The translations under genes and the position numbers were made by a program. Below the pieces are notes generated by a model. It had not been told where the DNA came from and made no database searches. It was given only the letters and a program-made list of their open reading frames with translations. DNA of 64,000 nucleotides from positions 62,001 to 126,000 of the forward strand of contig DATJYC010000049.1 in NCBI GenBank assembly GCA_035499735.1. The letters are read 5' to 3'. Each line of letters begins with the position of its first letter. Within the stretch, counting starts at the first letter, position 1. This DNA comes from VBDM01 sp035499735 (GTDB lineage: Bacteria > Pseudomonadota > Gammaproteobacteria > Burkholderiales > SG8-39). Positions 54,418-64,000 of the stretch are shown piece by piece.

Positions 54418-54897
54418 TCAGCCGAACGCTTCGAGCTTCCTTCCGCCGGCGGTCACGGACTTGGCGTCGATCAGGGTGAACGCGATGACGCACGGCGTCT
54501 CGCCGCGGTTGATCCAGTTGTGCACCGTGCCGCGCTGGACGAGGACGTCGCCCGCCTTGAGGTGCACCTCGCTGCCCTTCTCCAGTTCCATGTCGATCTC
54601 GCCGGAGATCACCACGGCGTAGTCGATCGAGTCGGTGCGGTGCACGCGCGGCGAGACCCCGGGGGAGAACTCGACCACGCGGAAGACCGTTCCGCCGGGC
54701 AGGGTGGTTCCCGTCTTCTTCAGGGCCGCGTCGGCGTCACCCGAGTTGTCGGCGGGGATCGTGTCGGTGGTCCAGACGACGCAGGCGGATGCGCCCGACC
54801 GGCTCGAGATGACGTTCTTCGAGACCTCGTCGATTTTCACGACAGCGCGCCCGCTCGCGTCGTGCCCGGTTACCACTCGCCGCACCTTGACGGTCAT
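54418..54897 (-). CDS. Cupin-domain protein
   Basis: A 159-residue protein with a single cupin fold in the second half: motif 1 SPRVHRTDSIDYAVVISGE (His, Asp and Glu positions) and motif 2 GDVLVQRGTVHNWINRG with His. The N-terminal 70 residues are an extra beta domain. The family has members annotated as small-molecule binding or isomerase-like; function here is unknown. It is divergent from the transhydrogenase operon. Confidence 0.8.
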   Translation of the reverse strand: MTVKVRRVVTGHDASGRAVVKIDEVSKNVISSRSGASACVVWTTDTIPADNSGDADAALKKTGTTLPGGTVFRVVEFSPGVSPRVHRTDSIDYAVVISGEIDMELEKGSEVHLKAGDVLVQRGTVHNWINRGETPCVIAFTLIDAKSVTAGGRKLEAFG

Positions 54898-54917
54898 GAC
54901 CGCTCCTTGAAATCGGG

Positions 54918-54947
54918 TTGAGCCGATTATACGAGGCCGTGTATCAT
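54918..54947 (+). promoter_or_regulatory. Candidate promoter for the pnt operon
   Basis: TTGAGC at 54918-54923 and TATCAT at 54942-54947 are 18 bases apart and lie 63 bases before the pntAA ATG, in the divergent gap with the cupin gene. By-eye call. Confidence 0.4.
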
Positions 54948-55010
54948 CGGGCTTCGCTTCGGCCGGCGCGGCCGCACAGCAGAAGAAAGATAGAGCGCCC
55001 GAGAAAATCC

Positions 55011-56135
55011 ATGAATATCGGCATACCCGCGGAAACCCGTGCGGGCGAAACGCGCGTTGCCGCGACGCCCGAGACGGTCAAGAAGTTCGCCGCGAAGAAC
55101 ACGGTGAAGGTCCAGGCTGGCGCCGGCGCCGGAGCGAGCTATCCCGACAGCGAATACCAGGCCGCGGGCGCGAAGCTGGTCGGCTCGGCCGCCGAGGCGT
55201 TCGACGCCGACATCGTGCTGAAGGTGCGCGCGCCGACCGGCGACGAATTGGGATTCCTCAAGTCCGGCTCGATTCTGGTCGGCCTTCTCGATCCTTACAA
55301 CGCGAGCGCATTCGAGGGCATCGCGAAGCGCGGCGTCACCGGTTTCGCGATGGAGCTGCTGCCGCGTACCATCTCGCGCGGGCAGGCGATGGACGTGCTT
55401 TCCTCGCAGGCGAACATCGCCGGCTACAAGGCGGTGGTGCTCGCGGCGCAGGAGATCGGGCGCTTCTTTCCGATGCTGATGACCGCGGCTGGAACGGTGA
55501 AGGCGGCGCGCGTCCTGGTGCTCGGCGCAGGGGTCGCCGGGCTGCAGGCGATCGCGACCGCAAAGCGCCTCGGCGCCGTGATCGAGGCCTCCGACGTGCG
55601 GCCCGCGGTGAAGGAGCAGGTGGAGTCGCTCGGCGCCAAGTACGTCGACGTGCCGTTCCTCACCGACGAGGAGCGCGACATCGCCCAGGGAGCGGGGGGC
55701 TACGCGCGGCCGATGCCGGCGGACTGGATGCGCAGGCAGGGCGAGGCCGTGCACCAGCGCGCGACGCAGGCCGACGTGGTCATCACGACCGCGCTGATTC
55801 CCGGGCGTCCCGCGCCGAAGCTGATCAAGGAAAGCACCGTTAAGGCCATGAAGCCCGGCGCGGTGATCGTCGACCTCGCGGTGGAGCAGGGCGGCAACGT
55901 CGAGGGTATAGAGCGCGGCAAGATAGTAGTCAGGAACGGAGTGAAGCTGATCGGCCTCGACAATCTGCCGGCGACGGTGGCCACCGATGCCTCCGCCCTG
56001 TACGCGCGCAACCTCCTCAACATGGTCGGCCTGATGGTCGACCTCAAGACCGGCGAGGCGAAGATGGACCGCGCCGACGACATCATCAAGGGCACGCTTG
56101 CCTGCGAGGGCGGCAGCGTCGTCAAGAGAGCTTGA
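55011..56135 (+). CDS. pntAA: NAD(P) transhydrogenase alpha subunit, part 1 (NAD-binding)
   Basis: A 374-residue soluble dI subunit: MNIGIPAETRAGETRVAATPE at the N-terminus and a Rossmann NAD site VLVLGAGVAGLQAIATAKRLGA (about residues 165-186), plus RPAPKLIKESTV and the mobile-loop region. In this organism the alpha chain is split into a soluble and a membrane gene, as in Rhodospirillum. With PntAB and PntB it couples proton flow to NADPH formation. Confidence 0.95.
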   Translation: MNIGIPAETRAGETRVAATPETVKKFAAKNTVKVQAGAGAGASYPDSEYQAAGAKLVGSAAEAFDADIVLKVRAPTGDELGFLKSGSILVGLLDPYNASAFEGIAKRGVTGFAMELLPRTISRGQAMDVLSSQANIAGYKAVVLAAQEIGRFFPMLMTAAGTVKAARVLVLGAGVAGLQAIATAKRLGAVIEASDVRPAVKEQVESLGAKYVDVPFLTDEERDIAQGAGGYARPMPADWMRRQGEAVHQRATQADVVITTALIPGRPAPKLIKESTVKAMKPGAVIVDLAVEQGGNVEGIERGKIVVRNGVKLIGLDNLPATVATDASALYARNLLNMVGLMVDLKTGEAKMDRADDIIKGTLACEGGSVVKRA

Positions 56136-56136
56136 A

Positions 56137-56448
56137 ATGACCGGAACCGTCGACCCGACCGTCGTCAACCTCGTCGTCTTCGTGCTCGCCGTGTTCGTCG
56201 GCTACCACGTGATCTGGAACGTGACCCCGGCGCTGCACACGCCGCTGATGAGCGTCACCAACGCGATCTCCTCGGTGATCATCGTCGGCGCCATCCTCGC
56301 GGCAGGCCCCTCGGAGATCGACTTCGGCTCGGCGATGGGGGCTGTCGCCGTGGCGCTCGCCTCGGTCAACGTCGCAGGCGGCTTCCTGGTCACGAAGCGC
56401 ATGCTCGAGATGTTCAAGAAGAAGACACCGAAGGCCGAGAAGAAATGA
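56137..56448 (+). CDS. pntAB: NAD(P) transhydrogenase alpha subunit, part 2 (membrane)
   Basis: A 103-residue membrane dII segment with three hydrophobic helices: VVNLVVFVLAVFVGYHVIWNV, HTPLMSVTNAISSVIIVGAILA and MGAVAVALASVNVAGGFLVTKRML. The HTPLMSVTNAIS motif is diagnostic. The ATG at 56137 is one base after the pntAA stop; the stop overlaps pntB (ATGA). Confidence 0.95.
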   Translation: MTGTVDPTVVNLVVFVLAVFVGYHVIWNVTPALHTPLMSVTNAISSVIIVGAILAAGPSEIDFGSAMGAVAVALASVNVAGGFLVTKRMLEMFKKKTPKAEKK

Positions 56449-57848
56449 GCGCCAACCTCGTCGCGCTCTGGTACCTCGCCGCCTCGGTCTGCTTCATCCT
56501 GGCGCTCAAGGGGCTTTCCTCGCCCGAGACTGCGCGCCGGGGCAACGCCTTCGGCATCGCCGGGATGACGATCGCCGTCGTCACCACGCTCGCCATCGTC
56601 GCCAAGGGGCGCCTCGACCTGATCCTCGTCGCGATGGCGATCGGGGGCACGATAGGCACGATCGTCTCGCGGCGCGTGCAGATGACCCAGATGCCGGAGC
56701 TCGTCGCCGCGATGCACTCGCTGGTCGGGATGGCGGCGGTGCTGATCGCGGTGGCCGTGGTCAACAACCCTGGCGCCTTCGGCGAGCACGATCCGCTGCC
56801 GCGCGGCAACCGCTTCGAGCTCTTCGTCGGGTCGTTCGTCGGCGCGATCACGTTCTCGGGCAGCGTGATCGCCTTCGGCAAGCTCGCGGGGCTGGGGAAG
56901 AAGTTCCGCCTGTTCTCGAGCGCGCCGGTCGTGTTCCGCGGCCAGCACGCGCTCAACCTCGCGCTCGCGATCGTGATGATCGGCTTCGGCTTCGCCTTCT
57001 TTCTTGCCCAGGGCAAGGCGTGGATGCCGTTTCTTGTGATGCTCGGGATCGCGTTCGTGCTCGGCGTTCTGATCATCATCCCGATCGGCGGCGCCGACAT
57101 GCCGGTGGTGATCTCGATGCTCAACAGCTACTCGGGCTGGGCGGCGGCCGGAATCGGCTTCTCGCTCAACAACACCATGCTGATCATCGCGGGATCGCTC
57201 GTCGGCTCGTCGGGGGCGATCCTCTCCTACATCATGTGCAAGGCGATGAACCGCTCGTTCTTCAGCGTGATCCTGGGTGGATTCGGCGCGGCCGAGGGGT
57301 CGGCCGCCGCGGGCGGCGCGCAAAAGACGGTGAAGTCGGGCTCCGCCGAGGACGCCGCCTTCCTCCTCGCGAACGCGGAGTCCGTGGTCATCGTGCCCGG
57401 GTATGGGCTGGCGGTGGCGCGCGCCCAGCACGCCGTGAAGGAGATGGCGCAGAAGCTACTGGCCAAGGGCGTGAGCGTGCGCTACGCGATCCACCCGGTC
57501 GCGGGCCGCATGCCGGGACACATGAACGTGCTGCTCGCCGAGGCCGAGGTGCCCTACGACCAGGTGTTCGAGATGGAGGACATCAACGGCGAGCTCGGCA
57601 CGGTCGACGTCGCGCTCATCCTCGGCGCGAACGACGTGGTGAATCCGCTCGCGCACGAGAAGGGCAGTCCGATCTACGGCATGCCGATCATCGAGGCCAA
57701 CAAGGCGCGCACCGTGCTCGTCAACAAGCGCAGCATGGCCGCGGGCTACGCCGGCCTCGACAATCCGCTCTTCTACATGGACAAGACCATGATGGTCTTC
57801 GGCGACGCGAAGAAAGTCGTCGAGGACATGGTCAAGGCGCTCGAATGA
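56445..57848 (+). CDS. pntB: NAD(P) transhydrogenase beta subunit
   Basis: A 467-residue protein: nine or so membrane helices (1-about 265, including GGTIGTIVSRRVQMTQMPELVAAMHS) and the NADP-binding dIII domain (about 290-467) with VIVPGYGLAVARAQH, HPVAGRMPGHMNVLLAEA and LGANDVVNPLA. It completes the proton-translocating transhydrogenase and overlaps lutC by four bases. Confidence 0.96.
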   Translation: MSANLVALWYLAASVCFILALKGLSSPETARRGNAFGIAGMTIAVVTTLAIVAKGRLDLILVAMAIGGTIGTIVSRRVQMTQMPELVAAMHSLVGMAAVLIAVAVVNNPGAFGEHDPLPRGNRFELFVGSFVGAITFSGSVIAFGKLAGLGKKFRLFSSAPVVFRGQHALNLALAIVMIGFGFAFFLAQGKAWMPFLVMLGIAFVLGVLIIIPIGGADMPVVISMLNSYSGWAAAGIGFSLNNTMLIIAGSLVGSSGAILSYIMCKAMNRSFFSVILGGFGAAEGSAAAGGAQKTVKSGSAEDAAFLLANAESVVIVPGYGLAVARAQHAVKEMAQKLLAKGVSVRYAIHPVAGRMPGHMNVLLAEAEVPYDQVFEMEDINGELGTVDVALILGANDVVNPLAHEKGSPIYGMPIIEANKARTVLVNKRSMAAGYAGLDNPLFYMDKTMMVFGDAKKVVEDMVKALE

Positions 57849-58501
57849 GCTCCAAAGCGCGGGAGAACATCCTCGCGCGCATCCGCAAGGCGCAAGGTCG
57901 AGGCCTGAGCAGGCCCTCGCAGGCCGAGCTCGAGGCGGTCGAGTCCTATCTGCGCGCGCACCCGCGCGGCACGTTGCCGCAGATCGAGGCCGACCTGGTG
58001 GCGCGCTTTCGCGCCCGCGCGGAGGCGATGCAAAGCACGGTCGAGGAGGTCGCGACGGAACGCGACGTTCCCGCTGCGGTCGCGCGCTATCTGAAGTCGG
58101 CCAGCCTGCCGCTTGCGGGCTGCGTCTGGCCGCAGCTGGCGCACCTGGACTGGAAAGGGGCGGGGCTCGACCTGTACGCGCGCGAGGCGAACGGAGACGA
58201 TGCGGTCGGAGTCACCGGCGCGTTCGCGGCGATCGCCGAGACCGGGACGCTCGTGCTCGCCTCGGGGCCGGACACGCCGGCGACCGCAAGCCTGCTTCCG
58301 GAGACGCACGTCGCGGTGCTGGGGGCAGGTCGGATCGTCGCCCACATGGAAGACGCATTCGCGCTCGCCCGCGAGGCCTTCGGCCAGCTGCCGCGCGCGA
58401 TCAATTTCGTCTCCGGGCCGTCGCACACCGCCGACATCGACCAGACCATCGTGCTCGGCGCGCACGGACCGTCGCGCGTTCACGTCATCCTGGTGCGCTA
58501 G
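57845..58501 (+). CDS. lutC: LutC/YkgG-family LUD-domain protein
   Basis: A 218-residue LUD-domain protein with the LutC features AFAAIAETGTLVLASGPDTPATASLLPE and the C-terminal FVSGPSHTADIDQTIVLGAHGP. LutC belongs to the LutABC L-lactate oxidation complex; lutA and lutB are not visible here. Its ATG overlaps the pntB stop, so it is expressed with transhydrogenase. It converges with the ROK gene seven bases away. Confidence 0.9.
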   Translation: MSSKARENILARIRKAQGRGLSRPSQAELEAVESYLRAHPRGTLPQIEADLVARFRARAEAMQSTVEEVATERDVPAAVARYLKSASLPLAGCVWPQLAHLDWKGAGLDLYAREANGDDAVGVTGAFAAIAETGTLVLASGPDTPATASLLPETHVAVLGAGRIVAHMEDAFALAREAFGQLPRAINFVSGPSHTADIDQTIVLGAHGPSRVHVILVR

Positions 58502-58507
58502 GGGCCC

Positions 58508-59398
58508 TCACCACAGCCGCGCGGCTCCGCGCACGCCGCTCGCGTCGCCGTGCTTCGCCTTCACGAGCGGCGTCGCGACCGAATCGGAGTAGACGTAGCG
58601 CGCCCAGTGCGCGGGCACGCTGCGGTAGAGGCGCTCGGCGTTCGACAGGCCGCCGCCGAGGACGATCACGTCGGGGTCGAGAAGGTTGATGACGCTCGCG
58701 AGCGCCCGCCCGAGGCGCTCCTCGTAGCGCGCGAGCGCCGCCTCGCAGCCGGGGTCGCCGGCGGCGGCGCGCGCGATGATCTGCGCGGGCTCCAATGCGG
58801 GGCCCGTGGTGAGCTCCAGGTCGCGCGCGAGCCCGGGGCCGGAAAGAAAGGCCTCGATGTGACCTTCCCTGCCGCAGCCGCAGCGCGGGCCGGGCAGCTC
58901 GTCGGAGCGGATCCAAGGCAGGCTGTTGTGTCCCCATTCGCCGGCGATGGCGTTCGCGCCGTGGAGCACGCGGCCGCCGACGACCGTGCCGCCTCCTACG
59001 CCGGTGCCGAGAATGACGCCGAAGACGACGCCGGCGCCCGCCGCGGCGCCGTCGGCCGCCTCCGAAAGCGCGAAGCAGTTCGCGTCGTTGGCGAACCGGA
59101 CCTCGCGGCCCAGGAGGCGCTCGAGGTCGGGCTTGAGCGGCATGCCGTTCAGCGCGCTCGCATAGGCTCTGCGGAGCCTGCCGTCGCCGGACACCGCGCC
59201 CGGCGTGCCGACGCCCACGGTACAGCGTGCGCCGACGGCCGCCTCGGCGGCGAGCACCGCGTCCGCCAGTGCGCGCAGCGCGTCGGGGTAAGCGCCGCGA
59301 GGCGCGTCGCCGCGGCGCCTGAACACCTCGGCGCCGGACTCGTCGAGGGCGGCGATCTCCATCTTGGTGCCGCCGATGTCCACGCCGATGCGGATCAT
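58508..59398 (-). CDS. ROK-family sugar kinase
   Basis: A 296-residue ROK kinase with the ATP phosphate-binding IGVDIGGTKMEIAAL at the start, catalytic Asp in FANDANCFALSEA, GTGVGGG, GEWGHNSLPW and the ROK zinc/sugar motif CGCGREGHIEAFLSG. Likely a glucokinase or fructokinase. It is last in the otsA-otsB-GH15-ROK run, 14 bases after GH15, so a glucose kinase role in trehalose breakdown fits. The GTG/ATG choice: ATG at 59398 begins the family N-terminus. Confidence 0.9.
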   Translation of the reverse strand: MIRIGVDIGGTKMEIAALDESGAEVFRRRGDAPRGAYPDALRALADAVLAAEAAVGARCTVGVGTPGAVSGDGRLRRAYASALNGMPLKPDLERLLGREVRFANDANCFALSEAADGAAAGAGVVFGVILGTGVGGGTVVGGRVLHGANAIAGEWGHNSLPWIRSDELPGPRCGCGREGHIEAFLSGPGLARDLELTTGPALEPAQIIARAAAGDPGCEAALARYEERLGRALASVINLLDPDVIVLGGGLSNAERLYRSVPAHWARYVYSDSVATPLVKAKHGDASGVRGAARLW

Positions 59399-59412
59399 GG
59401 CGGGCGAGCGTA

Positions 59413-61200
59413 TCAGAACGCCTGGTCCCAGGAGATCGAGAGTCGCATCGCGGAATTGATCAGGCCCACCATGCTGTAGGTCTGGGGAAAATTGCCCCAC
59501 AGCTCGCCGGTCGCCGGCTCGATGTGCTCGGAGAGCAGGCCGTGCTGGTTGCAGCGCGCGATGAGGCTCTCGAAGAGCGACCGCGCCTCCTGCACGCGTC
59601 CCAGCGATGCGAGGGCGTCGACGTACCAGAACGTGCACACGGCGAAAGCATTGTCGGGCACGCCGAAATCGTCTGGCTGGGTGTAGCGGAACACGAAGTC
59701 GCCGTGCTTCAGATCCTTCTCCACGGCGCGGACCGTGCCGGCGAAGCGCGGATCGTCCGGGCGCAGGAAGTCGAGCTCGTGCAGGAGCAGAAGGCTCGCG
59801 TCGAGTTGCTCGCCGCCGAACGTTGAAGCGAAGCTGGAGCGCTTCGCGTTCCAGGCCCGCTCGCAGATCGCGGCGTGCATCGCGTCGGCGCGCGAGCGCC
59901 AGTGTCGCGCCCGGTCCTCCAGCCCGATGCGCGCGGCGATCTTCGCCAGGCGGTCGCACGCCGCCCAGCACATCACGCTCGAGAAGGTGTGGACGTGCCG
60001 TGCGCCGCGCAGCTCCCACAGGCCGGCGTCGGGCTGATCGTAGAGCGCGGCGGCGCGCTCGCCCAGGCGCTCGAGCTGCCGGAACAGGGCCTGGTCGCTG
60101 CGCAGCGCGAGCCGCGCGTCGAAGAAAACGTGCGCCGCGGCGAGAACCGCCGCGCCGTACACGTCGTGCTGGTGCTGCGAATACGCCTGGTTGCCGATCC
60201 TGACGGGTCCCATTCCGCGGTAGCCGGGGAGCGAAGGCGCCTCGCTCTCGGCGATGCCCGCCTTGCCGGTCACCGAGTAGACCGGCTGCAGGTCCACGCC
60301 GTTCGTTCCGGCGGCGGTGTTGATGATGAAGTCGAGAAAGCGCTCCATCGTGCCGGTCGCGTTCAGGCGGTTGAGCGCGTTGACGACGAAGTAGGCGTCG
60401 CGCAGCCAGCAGTAGCGGTAGTCCCAATTGCGCCCGCTGCCCGCCGACTCGGGGATGGACGTCGTCACCGCCGCGACGATCGCGCCGGTGTCCTCGTAGG
60501 CGTTCAGCTTGAGCGTGATGGCCGCGCGGATGATCGGCTCCTGCCACTCGAAGGAGATGGCGAGGCCGCGCACCCAGTCGCGCCACCACGCCGCGGTCTC
60601 GTCGAGGAATCTCCGGAAGGCCTCCCCGGGCGAGACATGCAGGGTCTCGTCCGGGCCCAGTACGAGCGACACGGGCTCGCGGAGCACGACCGGTGTCTCC
60701 TCGAGGACCGCGGTGATCGAAAGGTCGGTCGTCAGCCGCAGGTCCATGTCGGGCATCACGTAGCGCACGTGGTTGCTTCCCCACGTGACGGAAGGCCGGC
60801 GCGCCCCGTAGTCGCACATCGGCCGCAGCCGCACGCGGATGCGCGGGCTGCCGGCGAGCGGGCGGATCTGGCGCATCAGCATGACCGGGTAGAAGAGGCG
60901 GCCGAATTGCTGGAAGCGGGGCGCGAAGTCGACGATCTCGACGCCGCCGCCGTGGCGGTCGTAGAGACGGGTGCGCAGGATCGGCGTGTGCGCGATGTAG
61001 GCCTGCTCGGAGCGCTCGAAGTCGGCGAGGTCGACCTCGAACAGGCCGCGGCGCTCCGGACCTTCCTCCGGGCGCAGCAGCGCGCAGAACGCAGGGTCGC
61101 TGTCGAAGCGCGGCAGGCAGGACCAGACGATGCGGGCTTGCGCGTCGACCAGCGCCGCGACGCTCGAGTTGCCGATCAGGGCGAGGTCCAGGCCGCTCAC
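59413..61200 (-). CDS. Glycoside hydrolase family 15 protein (glucoamylase/trehalase-like)
   Basis: A 595-residue cytoplasmic protein. The N-terminal beta-sandwich (about 1-210) starts LALIGNSSVAALVDAQARIVWSCLPRFDSD, and the (alpha/alpha)6 barrel follows with GRNWDYRYCWLRDAYF, the likely general acid in LWELRGARHVHT and general base in LLSEHIEPATGELWGN. GH15 includes intracellular trehalases as well as glucoamylases. The GTG start at 61200 overlaps the otsB stop (GTGA). Its place between otsB and a sugar kinase makes trehalase the favoured but unproven guess. Confidence 0.9.
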   Translation of the reverse strand: MSGLDLALIGNSSVAALVDAQARIVWSCLPRFDSDPAFCALLRPEEGPERRGLFEVDLADFERSEQAYIAHTPILRTRLYDRHGGGVEIVDFAPRFQQFGRLFYPVMLMRQIRPLAGSPRIRVRLRPMCDYGARRPSVTWGSNHVRYVMPDMDLRLTTDLSITAVLEETPVVLREPVSLVLGPDETLHVSPGEAFRRFLDETAAWWRDWVRGLAISFEWQEPIIRAAITLKLNAYEDTGAIVAAVTTSIPESAGSGRNWDYRYCWLRDAYFVVNALNRLNATGTMERFLDFIINTAAGTNGVDLQPVYSVTGKAGIAESEAPSLPGYRGMGPVRIGNQAYSQHQHDVYGAAVLAAAHVFFDARLALRSDQALFRQLERLGERAAALYDQPDAGLWELRGARHVHTFSSVMCWAACDRLAKIAARIGLEDRARHWRSRADAMHAAICERAWNAKRSSFASTFGGEQLDASLLLLHELDFLRPDDPRFAGTVRAVEKDLKHGDFVFRYTQPDDFGVPDNAFAVCTFWYVDALASLGRVQEARSLFESLIARCNQHGLLSEHIEPATGELWGNFPQTYSMVGLINSAMRLSISWDQAF

Positions 61201-61964
61201 GCACCCTCCGCCGAACGCGAGACGAAGCCGGCGAGCCAGGTCCGCACGGCGGCGGCGTCGGCGAGCCGCCAGCGCGCGGTGGACTCGCCGCGTCCGACTT
61301 TCACCGAGTGACCGCCGAGGCGGTTGATCAGCTCGAAGCCGATCTCGTCGGTCAGGTCGTCGCCGACGAAGACCGGGGTTCGGCTGCGGAACGGCTCCTC
61401 TGCGAGGAATTCCGAGATCGCCACGCCCTTGTCCTTTCCCGCGGGCCTCAGCTCGACGACCATCTTGCCCAGCTGCACCTCGAACTCGCCGTCGAGCTCG
61501 CGCGCCAGGCCGCGCACCGCGTCCTGCGTCTGCTCGCCCAGCTCCGGCGCGGACCGGAAATGAAGGGCGAAGTTGAGGCCCTTGTCCTCGAGCACCAGCG
61601 CGGGGTGCCTCGCGGCGACCGCGGTCAGCCTGCGCCGCGCCGTCTCCAGCGCCGCGCGCGGGACCTCGCGCCTGTGCATTGTGCCGGAAAAGTCGCGGCG
61701 CTCGGCGCCGTGCTGGCCGGCGACGCAGAAGCCAGGACCGGTGAGCAGGCGGTCGATGTCCTCCACCGAGCGCCCGCTGATCAGCGCGAGCGCGCCTCCC
61801 GCCGCTCGGCCGAGGGACTTCAGCAGCTCGATCAGGTCGCCGTCGACGCGGATGAGGCCCGGGTGATCCGCGATGTCGAGGAGCGTTCCGTCGATGTCGA
61901 GGAAGAACGCGCACCGCTCCCGGAGCTCGGGAACGCGGTCGGGCTGCCCTTTCGGTGCGTGCAT
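61197..61964 (-). CDS. otsB: Trehalose-6-phosphate phosphatase OtsB
   Basis: A 255-residue HAD-superfamily phosphatase: motif I FLDIDGTLLD (Asp23 and Asp25), LALISGRSVEDIDRLL, LEDKGLNFALHFR and motif III/IV PAGKDKGVAISEFL and FVGDDLTDEIGFE. It removes phosphate from trehalose-6-phosphate. It starts ten bases after the otsA stop and overlaps GH15. Confidence 0.95.
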   Translation of the reverse strand: MHAPKGQPDRVPELRERCAFFLDIDGTLLDIADHPGLIRVDGDLIELLKSLGRAAGGALALISGRSVEDIDRLLTGPGFCVAGQHGAERRDFSGTMHRREVPRAALETARRRLTAVAARHPALVLEDKGLNFALHFRSAPELGEQTQDAVRGLARELDGEFEVQLGKMVVELRPAGKDKGVAISEFLAEEPFRSRTPVFVGDDLTDEIGFELINRLGGHSVKVGRGESTARWRLADAAAVRTWLAGFVSRSAEGA

Positions 61965-61974
61965 CGGGCCGTGG

Positions 61975-64000
<2,026 letters not shown>

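Overview
This window is a gene-dense piece of a high-GC bacterial chromosome. No rRNA, tRNA, CRISPR array, insertion sequence or prophage gene is recognisable, and no gene-free stretch exceeds 300 bases. Gene content and order point to a betaproteobacterium: pilC-pilD-coaE-zapD, rpsP-rimM-trmD-rplS, a ribBX-ribH-nusB-thiL-pgpA-cinA chain, recA-recX followed by alaS, tripartite tricarboxylate transporter genes and a split PntA. GTG and TTG starts and 1-4 base stop/start overlaps are very common. The organism name is inference; no marker allows a species call.

Layout. 1-2.6 kb: two patatin-like lipases flanking a beta-barrel protein. 2.6-8.5 kb (minus): CcsA-like protein, CorC-like protein, type IV pilus PilC and PilD, CoaE, ZapD. 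8.5-15.9 kb (plus): ffh, the ribosome/tRNA operon, then riboflavin, NusB, thiamine and phospholipid genes. 15.9-21.8 kb: a PepSY/cytochrome b561 pair, an exported methyltransferase, an AmmeMemoRadiSam pair (AmrB-AmrA fusion plus radical SAM AmrS), heptosyltransferase and a 2OG-Fe(II) oxygenase. 21.8-28.6 kb: LexA-controlled recA-recX, nucleoside transporter, TPR-methyltransferase, alaS. 28.6-36.6 kb: PsiF-like protein, DAHP synthase, an undecaprenyl-sugar type pair (GT39 plus UbiA-like), a cNMP-binding protein, TctB-TctA, PduO-type cobalamin adenosyltransferase, an ACT-domain protein and an unannotated 49-residue membrane peptide. 36.6-44.5 kb: SGNH esterase, SulP transporter, and a glycolate operon (hyi-glcD-outer-membrane protein-glcE-glcF). 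44.5-47.9 kb: an OmpR-type two-component system, a phased repeat array, TerC and a universal stress protein. 48-51.3 kb: an MsbA-like exporter and an osmoprotectant binding-protein/permease fusion. 51.3-52.6 kb: two small genes, each followed by an attC-like site, which look like integron cassettes without an integrase. 52.6-58.5 kb: GST-like protein, phosphoesterase, cupin, transhydrogenase and LutC. 58.5-64 kb (minus): a trehalose operon, otsA (membrane anchored, cut by the window edge), otsB, GH15 hydrolase and a ROK sugar kinase.

The two strongest non-routine signals are (i) a pair of attC-like recombination sites at 52028-52091 and 52502-52588 around low-GC cargo, and (ii) eight five-base boxes in perfect 11-bp phase at 46619-46700, between the sensor kinase and terC, which look like a multimeric OmpR-family operator. 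Further leads are the 49-residue peptide, the conserved outer-membrane protein inside the glycolate oxidase operon, the Amr pair behind an exported methyltransferase, and the four-gene trehalose cycle.
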